Origin: Amycolatopsis jiangsuensis
GTDB lineage: Bacteria; Actinomycetota; Actinomycetes; Mycobacteriales; Pseudonocardiaceae
NCBI RefSeq assembly: GCF_014204865.1
Contig: NZ_JACHMG010000001.1
Coordinates: 6,722,501 to 6,786,500, forward strand
DNA: 64,000 bases
Reading direction: 5' to 3'
The position numbers were made by a program, and so were the translations under genes. Shown one piece after another: positions 59,601 through 64,000 of this stretch (the stretch's first letter is position 1; every line of letters starts with the position of its first letter). The notes beneath the pieces are model-generated. The model did not search any database and was not told the origin of the DNA. It worked only from the letters and a program-made list of their open reading frames with translations.

Positions 59601-60516
59601 CGAGCTTCGCCGCGGCGAGCGAAGGCGCCGGAGGCACCTCGATCCGCTGCGTCGACCGTCCCTTGGGCAGCGAGGCGATCTTGGTCTCGGAAGTCGCCTC
59701 GCCGAGCGTGGAGCTGACGACGGCAGGACCGGTGTCCGCGGTGTTGTCGACGGCCACGTCCACGAGCTGGCGATCCTGCCCGCCGACGGATTTGAACAGC
59801 ACTGTGGGCGTCATCGACAGGACCCGCACCGCGCCGGGCTTCGCCGGAGCCGGCACGAGCCGCACCGAGTCGTAGGCAGCCCAGGAACCCGCGGTGGTGC
59901 GCAGGGAAATGCTGTTCTGCCCGGCGTTCAGCGTGTCCTTCGGAATCAGGACACCGATCTCGTGCGGTTGGTCGGAATAGCCGACGGTGCCTTCGAAGTA
60001 GCCGACGCCGTACGCGCCGGCACCACCACCCGCCGGCAATGTCACCGACTCGACCGGGCGCCCGTTGGACAGAACCTCGATGGTGGGCGGGTCCGTGTCG
60101 TGCGTGTCCACGTAGTCGACCTGGAGGAGCAGATCGCCGGCGTTCCCGTTTTCCAGTCCATAGTGGATGGTGGCCGTGTGGTCCTTGCCGCCCGCCCAGG
60201 CGTCGGCCGGGCCGGGCTGCACATAGGACCAGTCCTTCTCAGGCGTGCTGTGGCCCACGGTGTAGTCCACGTCGTGGGGGAAAGCCGACGCGTACTTCTG
60301 GAAGTCGCCCGGCGCCAATGCCAGTTCCGCGTCGGACCGGTCCGCCGCGCCGATGGCGAAGACCGACGGCTGGGTGTATCCGCCGGAGGCGGCTGCGCCT
60401 GTTCCGCTGGTACCGGCCTCGCTGACCGCCGGCACCGACGCCGTGACCACCACTGCGACGAGCGCGTAGACGAACCACCACCGCGAACGGCGTTTTCCAG
60501 CTGCGTGTGACTGCAT
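56674..60516 (-). CDS. Secreted GH38 alpha-mannosidase
   Basis: The 1280-residue protein (ATG 60516, AAGGAGG site) has a signal peptide (about residues 1-34), an N-terminal beta-sandwich that resembles the carbohydrate-binding domain of rhamnogalacturonan lyases (about 60-220), and a GH38 catalytic part beginning with HGNHLDIGYHYDQ (about 334) and NEQAWMLD (about 379). The mannosidase C-terminal beta domain follows (to about 1250). It should remove alpha-mannose from glycans outside the cell. A LacI-type operator candidate lies about 110 bp upstream. The last 25 residues (after VGLKPSAGW) look unlike the family and abut the remnant region. Confidence 0.88.
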   Translation of the reverse strand: MQSHAAGKRRSRWWFVYALVAVVVTASVPAVSEAGTSGTGAAASGGYTQPSVFAIGAADRSDAELALAPGDFQKYASAFPHDVDYTVGHSTPEKDWSYVQPGPADAWAGGKDHTATIHYGLENGNAGDLLLQVDYVDTHDTDPPTIEVLSNGRPVESVTLPAGGGAGAYGVGYFEGTVGYSDQPHEIGVLIPKDTLNAGQNSISLRTTAGSWAAYDSVRLVPAPAKPGAVRVLSMTPTVLFKSVGGQDRQLVDVAVDNTADTGPAVVSSTLGEATSETKIASLPKGRSTQRIEVPPAPSLAAAKLEVTPSLTGQPAGTYPMSLPYQRRWTFEILHGNHLDIGYHYDQATTRQLSDAYLDQAVSQCQATAHRPDAERFRWTNEQAWMLDSYVQDRPADKVAALGKCVASGQIENTAGYDNNLGDLSSTEQLIRSQNKGVRTFAEKFGVPATTAMQEDIAGVTAQKIQTLAKDGVKLLVNGTNPDHTGRWTEPASDQNSPALFHWKAPDGSKVLTFFGANSYNEGYGLDEAFKCTMAPWPTDDPTDPCGITPELPYHPVEAPSSATVATLAGKMADGLVNRAPGLQVSRYPQSVYPLMFFQDTTPPMNGISDVIHAYSQQYSWPKLKMSTPSRYLADATTPHGEVSESGYSPDPTSQDVGQLPVKHGDYPDWWSDGAGSSAAETAETTRAQSRITAAETLGTLGSDPDLQRVVDSADREAELYTEHTWASPDLQADDPQWAVKKAHADKASRLSTEAMDSATRSLGGKIANPSGSPGLAVFNPVSVVRSDVVTATVPDGWSGQLVDVATDAATPYEPAGKGKIRFVAAKVPSDGYRTYELRAGANQASKPDPALHWDARTGTLENQYYRVTLSTSTGAVTSVYDKQAHRQLVDSRSEFALNQYVYRPNPKRDGHTTPEKQWSPKSATVSVQSQGPVSVSLKVAYPDTPGGKDPHGAATGVESAAATLTLYANTKRLDITDDIDKTWVTTPEEGYFAFPFEVRKPTVTYEAPGTPVTLGSGQMPGSAMDWQGVRGYADVSNHQSGVTLSSQDAPLMEFGHIRTMELQPRPGRLDRSGPDPAAPLPDNGSAFSYAFNSIWNTNYRQAQSGPISYHYSITSHDGAFEPVAATGYGRSVRTPLESAALSPSQEGAFAAGAQSLVSVDAQNVFVQTVKQAYADASSPALPLTVRLLEVTGKGGTVKLRLPFKTAEAQLETPSESPTGKRLQVTESGTGSEVTVPVDAHGIVTVGLKPSAGWCAVLGDTYSRSADLSGAVRASRCTRE

Positions 60517-60627
60517 CCAAGAGCCTCCTTCGGCTCCGTTCCGGACAACCCTGTCACGGAAGGCACCGCTTTCGCGGTTCGCCTCGGCAGCTGTCGCAAC
60601 GCAGCCCGCCTCCCGCCGGGAGCGATT

Positions 60628-60639
60628 GTTAACGATAAC
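60628..60639. promoter_or_regulatory. LacI-type operator candidate GTTAACGATAAC
   Basis: A near-palindrome of 12 bp (10 of 12 positions symmetric) with the context TTGTTAACGATAACG, upstream of the GH38 gene. It closely resembles the GTTAACGTTAC site at 61927. Confidence 0.6.
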
Positions 60640-60663
60640 GTCCGGTTGTGCAAGGGTCGGTTC

Positions 60664-61824
60664 TCACTCGCCGACAGTCGCGCTGAAGAGCGTGCCGGTC
60701 CCGTGCACGACGGCTTCGCCGTGCTCGCGCGCCGGTACGAACACCGACTCCCCGCTGGTCAGCGCCACTGTCTCCGTGTGCAGCCGTACGACGACCCGGC
60801 CGTGCGTGCACAGCAGAATTCGCGGGCCGGCGCCGCGGATCGTCCGCGTCTCTCCGTTCAGCACGCGACGGGACAGCCGGAAGTCCTTCGCCGGACTGGG
60901 GTAGACCTCCTCGTCGTCGACCTCGATGGGACGCACGAGCCGCGGTTCCTTCGGCTCGAAGCGGACCACGTTCAGCAGTCCGGGTACATCGATGTGCTTG
61001 CCGGTCAGGCCGCACCGCAGCACGTTGTCCGAATTGGCCATCACTTCCACTCCCAAGCCGGACACGTAGGCGTGCGGCACGCCCGGCTCCAGGTAGAGCG
61101 CTTCGCCGGGCCGCAACCGCACCGGGTTCAGCAGGAGCGCGGCCAGCACGCCGGGATCGCCGGGGAACCTGCGTGCGAGGTCGGCGTAAATCCGGTGCGG
61201 CCCTGCGGAAAACGTCTGCGCCACCAGCTCGACCAGCTCCGCCGTGCGGGCGCGTTCCTGGGTCAGGAACGCGATCAGCACGGTGGCCAGCGCGTCCGGT
61301 TCGGTGCGCAGGAGCTCGACGTGCCGCCGTGCTGCCTCGATGTCCAGCTCGGCCAGGAGATCCGCCGCCGCGGCCGGAGCGCGGAAGCCGCACAGGCCGG
61401 TGAAGGGCGTCAGCGCGCACAGCAGTTCCGGTTTGTGATTGGTGTCCCGGTAAGTGCGCTGCGACGCGTCGATCGGGATCCCGCGCCGTTCCTCGTCCGC
61501 GAAACCGGCGGCGGCCTGCTCGAGATTCGGGTGCACCTGCAGGGAGAGTGGACGATCCGCCGCGAGCACCTTGAGCAGAAACGGCAGCCGTGGCCCGAAA
61601 CCACGCACGACATGAGTGCCGAGTTCGGCCACCGGGTCCGCCTCGATCGCGGCGGACAGCGACACCGGGCCGTCGCCCCGGTCGATCCTCGACGACGCAC
61701 TCGCGTGGGCGCCGATCCACAACTCCGCCTGCGGCCGTCCGTCCGGTGGCAGGCCGCGCAACGCGGGAATCGCGGTGACCGAACCCCAATCGTAGCGACG
61801 CACAGTGTTGACAAGACGGTCCAT
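60664..61824 (-). CDS. manA: Mannose-6-phosphate isomerase, class I
   Basis: The 386-residue protein (ATG 61824, AAGGAAG site) is a type I phosphomannose isomerase: YDWGS near residue 11, ELWIGAHASA (about 34), the zinc motif PLSLQVHPN (about 92), NHKPELLCAL (Glu ligand, about 130) and EPGVPHAYVSG (about 245). It converts mannose 6-phosphate to fructose 6-phosphate. The gene is upstream of the GH38 gene on the same strand and diverges from a second PMI-like gene, so released mannose would be channelled into glycolysis. Confidence 0.95.
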   Translation of the reverse strand: MDRLVNTVRRYDWGSVTAIPALRGLPPDGRPQAELWIGAHASASSRIDRGDGPVSLSAAIEADPVAELGTHVVRGFGPRLPFLLKVLAADRPLSLQVHPNLEQAAAGFADEERRGIPIDASQRTYRDTNHKPELLCALTPFTGLCGFRAPAAAADLLAELDIEAARRHVELLRTEPDALATVLIAFLTQERARTAELVELVAQTFSAGPHRIYADLARRFPGDPGVLAALLLNPVRLRPGEALYLEPGVPHAYVSGLGVEVMANSDNVLRCGLTGKHIDVPGLLNVVRFEPKEPRLVRPIEVDDEEVYPSPAKDFRLSRRVLNGETRTIRGAGPRILLCTHGRVVVRLHTETVALTSGESVFVPAREHGEAVVHGTGTLFSATVGE

Positions 61825-61924
61825 CCGGCAACTTCCTTACCGCGTGACAGAAGAGGCGACTCTCCGGCGCCGGGGTACTGGCCCTTGACGCGCGAGCCCG
61901 GTCAGGGTCATTGTTAGCGCGTCG

Positions 61925-61940
61925 TTGTTAACGTTACCAA
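61925..61940. promoter_or_regulatory. LacI-type operator candidate TTGTTAACGTTACC
   Basis: GTTAACGTTAC (61927-61937) lies in the divergent spacer between manA and the PMI-like gene, 40 bp before the latter's GTG. A related half-site TTGTTAGCGC lies just upstream (61911-61920). The same sequence type occurs upstream of the GH38 gene, indicating one LacI-family regulator for the module; no regulator gene is in the window. Confidence 0.6.
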
Positions 61941-61976
61941 CCGCGTTACCCACCGTCCGGCTGCAACGGAGGCTTC

Positions 61977-63680
61977 GTGACCCGCCGCTACGACCGCGAT
62001 CCGCGTTATTCCCCGGCGTTCGGGAGCGTTTCCCGTGGCTGGGCCGCCGCCGTGCGGGAGCTGCCCAGGACGCCGGTCGTGCTGGCGGTCGACGGGCCGG
62101 CCGCGCTCGACTGGCCGGCCGCGCTCGCCGGTCTCCGGGAAAGCCTTGCCGCGGAAGGGATCGCGCACCGGACGTTGGATCTGCGGGAGTACGAAGCGGA
62201 CTGGTCCACCGTCCGCGCCCGCACCGGCGACGACGGCACCGACCCGTACTACCTGAAACTCGCCCGCAACAGCGTCGCGGACGTGTACCGCGAGCTTCCG
62301 CGCCCCGCGCGTCCCGCCGCGGGCGTGCTGATGGTCTGCGGGCCCGGCGCCGCGCTGGTCGACCACGATGTGCTGTGGTACGCGGATCTGCCCAAGCGGT
62401 ATGCCGAAGCGGCGGTCGCGGCGGGGGAGCTGCCGGTGGGGGTGAACCTCGGCCGCCACCGCGAACCCGGCGACCTGCGCCGGCTGTTCTACGCCGACTG
62501 GCCGATGCTCGACGCGCACCGCGACCGCCTCGCCGGGGACGTCGATCGCTGGTTCGACGCCCGGCAGCCGGAAAGCCCGGCGTCGCTCAGTGGCGCGGCG
62601 ATGCGGGTGACACTGGCGGCTCTCGCCACGCAGCCGGTACGGACCCGGCCCTACTTCAATTCGACGCCGTGGGGCGGCCAGTGGGCTGCGCGCGAACTCG
62701 GTTTCGCGCCGCAGCGGGGAAATACCGCACTCGGCTACGAGCTGATCGCGCCCGAGTCCGGGGTGGTGGTCGGCAGCGACGCGGAAGCCGAGGTCGAGCT
62801 GCCGTTCCAGCTGCTGTGCGTGCTGTACCCGGTGGAGATGCTCGGCGCCGAGGTGCACGCGGAGTTCGGCACCTCGTTCCCGATCCGGTTCGACTACCTC
62901 GACACCGTCGACGGCGGCAACCTCTCGCTGCATCTGCACCCGCGCGCGGACTACATGCGTGCCCACTTCGGCTGGCCCTACACCCAGCACGAGTCCTACT
63001 ACGTCACCGAAAGCGCCGGTGCGCGCGTCTATCTCGGCCTGCAGGAGGACGCCGACCTCGGCTTGATGCGCAAGCAGGTCGAGGTGGCGATCGAACGCGG
63101 CGAGCAGCTGGAGGTGGAGCGCTTCGTGCAGCACCACCGCGCGCGAACGGGACAGCTCTACCTCATCCCGGCGGGCACCCCGCACGCTTCCGGCGCCGGC
63201 AATCTCGTGCTGGAGATCAGTGCGACGCCCTACTTGTACTCGCTGCGGTTCTACGACTGGCTGCGCAAGGACGCGCAGGGGAGGTCCCGTCCGCTGCCCT
63301 ACGCGCACGGGTTCGCCAACCTCGAGCACGCACGCCGGGGCACCGCCGTCGTCGACGACCTGATCCAGAGCCCGGAAACGCTTCGCGGCGGCCGGGGCTG
63401 GCGGGAAGAACTCCTCGGCGCGAATGCGGAGATGTTCTACGAGGTGCGGCGTTTCGTACTGGACGCGGACGCCGAGGAATCGGCCGAGGACGACACGGCC
63501 GGGCGGTTCCACGTTCTCAACGTTTCCGCGGGGGACGGGGTGCTGCTCGAAACCGCCGGCGGCGCGCGTCACGACCTGGTGTTCGCGGAAACGCTCACGG
63601 TCCCCGCCGCGACGGGTGCCTACCGGCTCCGCCCCCTGGGCTCCCGGCCGGTTCATGTGGTCAAAGCCCTGGTCCGCTGA
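61977..63680 (+). CDS. PMI-like cupin protein with extra N-terminal domain
   Basis: The 567-residue protein starts at GTG 61977 (GGAGG site). The C-terminal half (about 235-560) is a type I PMI/cupin: LHLHPRADYMR (His319, His321), TQHESYYV (Gln337, His338, Glu339) and AGTPHASG (about 405), a full set of metal ligands. The N-terminal 225 residues (VLAVDGPAALDWPAALAGL near 35, DPYYLKLARN near 88) look like a degenerate nucleoside/uridine-kinase fold without a P-loop. It probably isomerises a hexose phosphate or related sugar. It diverges from manA and precedes a sugar porter gene. Confidence 0.8.
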   Translation: MTRRYDRDPRYSPAFGSVSRGWAAAVRELPRTPVVLAVDGPAALDWPAALAGLRESLAAEGIAHRTLDLREYEADWSTVRARTGDDGTDPYYLKLARNSVADVYRELPRPARPAAGVLMVCGPGAALVDHDVLWYADLPKRYAEAAVAAGELPVGVNLGRHREPGDLRRLFYADWPMLDAHRDRLAGDVDRWFDARQPESPASLSGAAMRVTLAALATQPVRTRPYFNSTPWGGQWAARELGFAPQRGNTALGYELIAPESGVVVGSDAEAEVELPFQLLCVLYPVEMLGAEVHAEFGTSFPIRFDYLDTVDGGNLSLHLHPRADYMRAHFGWPYTQHESYYVTESAGARVYLGLQEDADLGLMRKQVEVAIERGEQLEVERFVQHHRARTGQLYLIPAGTPHASGAGNLVLEISATPYLYSLRFYDWLRKDAQGRSRPLPYAHGFANLEHARRGTAVVDDLIQSPETLRGGRGWREELLGANAEMFYEVRRFVLDADAEESAEDDTAGRFHVLNVSAGDGVLLETAGGARHDLVFAETLTVPAATGAYRLRPLGSRPVHVVKALVR

Positions 63681-63735
63681 CCGGGGATCGGGAGTGCCCG
63701 CGCCTCGCGGCGGCCGAAGGAGAAGGGGAAGTCAC

Positions 63736-64000
63736 GTGAACCGTTCGCCCGCACCGTCCCGCGCGCGTCCCGGCGCCGCTCCGTCCCGTTCGCTCATCGT
63801 CATCGCCGGCGTCAGCAGCCTCGGCGGCCTGCTCTTCGGTTATGACACCGGGATCATCTCCGGCGCGCTGCCGGCCATCGCCGGGGCGTTCGACCTGGCT
63901 GAGACCGGTCAGCAGCTGGTCACCAGCGCCATCGTGGTCGGGGCCATCCTCGGCGCGTACGCCTCGGGACGACTGTCCGACCGGCTCGGCCGCCGCCCGG
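63736..64000 (+). CDS. Sugar porter (MFS) N-terminal part, cut by window end
   Basis: The frame from GTG 63736 (AAGGAGAAGGGG site) encodes an N-terminal tail rich in Ser, Pro, Arg and Ala, then GGLLFGYDTGIISGALP in the first membrane segment and GRLSDRLGRRP in the loop after TM2, the classical sugar porter signatures (XylE/GLUT family). Only 88 residues are visible. It is 55 bp downstream of the PMI-like gene and likely imports mannose or another hexose released by the alpha-mannosidase. Confidence 0.85.
   Translation, partial: MNRSPAPSRARPGAAPSRSLIVIAGVSSLGGLLFGYDTGIISGALPAIAGAFDLAETGQQLVTSAIVVGAILGAYASGRLSDRLGRRP

Noticed and set aside
57781..60510. 909-codon plus-strand open frame opposite the mannosidase
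   Set aside because: High-GC antisense shadow; the minus strand has signal peptide, GH38 motifs and a strong ribosome site.

Overview
The window is a gene-dense, very GC-rich actinobacterial chromosome segment. The mce operon with Mas genes, the many PucR-type regulators, GTG starts, ATGA/TGATG start-stop overlaps and a large share of secreted and catabolic genes suggest a soil actinomycete of the Pseudonocardiaceae (Amycolatopsis-like). That placement is inference from gene content, not from a phylogenetic marker. No rRNA, tRNA, CRISPR, transposase or phage gene was seen.

Layout. 1-3755: the 3' end of an mce operon (mceD end, mceE lipoprotein, mceF, two Mas proteins). 3775-8958: three PucR-type regulators, the first coupled to a proline-rich protein of unknown function, plus a repeat-rich spacer. 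9002-12692: a 56-bp tandem duplication, a lipoprotein, a secreted DUF6801-like protein with pentapeptide repeats and a secreted SGNH hydrolase. 12930-27374: a peptide/amino-acid block (two S9 peptidases, a DUF885 peptidase, a gamma-glutamyltransferase-like protein, a DAO-type oxidase, an MHS-type transporter, hydrolases) around a fourth PucR regulator. Several of its promoters share a GACA-N2-TGTC-like palindrome. A TetR/SDR pair with two textbook operators lies inside it.

27413-37621: an SMP-30 protein; a four-gene run (GNAT, alpha/beta hydrolase, lipoprotein esterase, GPP34 protein) diverging from a GntR-TetR hybrid regulator; a CaiB-like protein of unusual domain order with a divergent LysR gene; and an Xre regulator coupled to a hydrolase. 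37681-43271: a compact operon of DauR-like regulator, RidA-GNAT fusion, amino-acid permease, SelA-like PLP enzyme and MFS exporter. It looks like a system for uptake, elimination and detoxification of an unusual amino acid or amino sugar. 43364-45006: an NADH dehydrogenase-like flavoprotein and its divergent MarR regulator.

45084-56486: an aromatic or ketone catabolic locus. A HyuA/HyuB (acetone/acetophenone carboxylase-like) pair, whose HyuB carries a C-terminal acetone-carboxylase-gamma-like zinc ribbon, diverges from a salicylyl-CoA-hydroxylase-like flavoprotein, an acyl-CoA ligase, a maleate isomerase-like protein, a TetR regulator, a VOC enzyme, an 82-aa orphan and a hydrolase. 56515-64000: a dehydrogenase remnant, then a mannoside module (secreted GH38 alpha-mannosidase, ManA, a large PMI-like protein and a sugar porter cut by the window end) with two similar LacI-type operator candidates.
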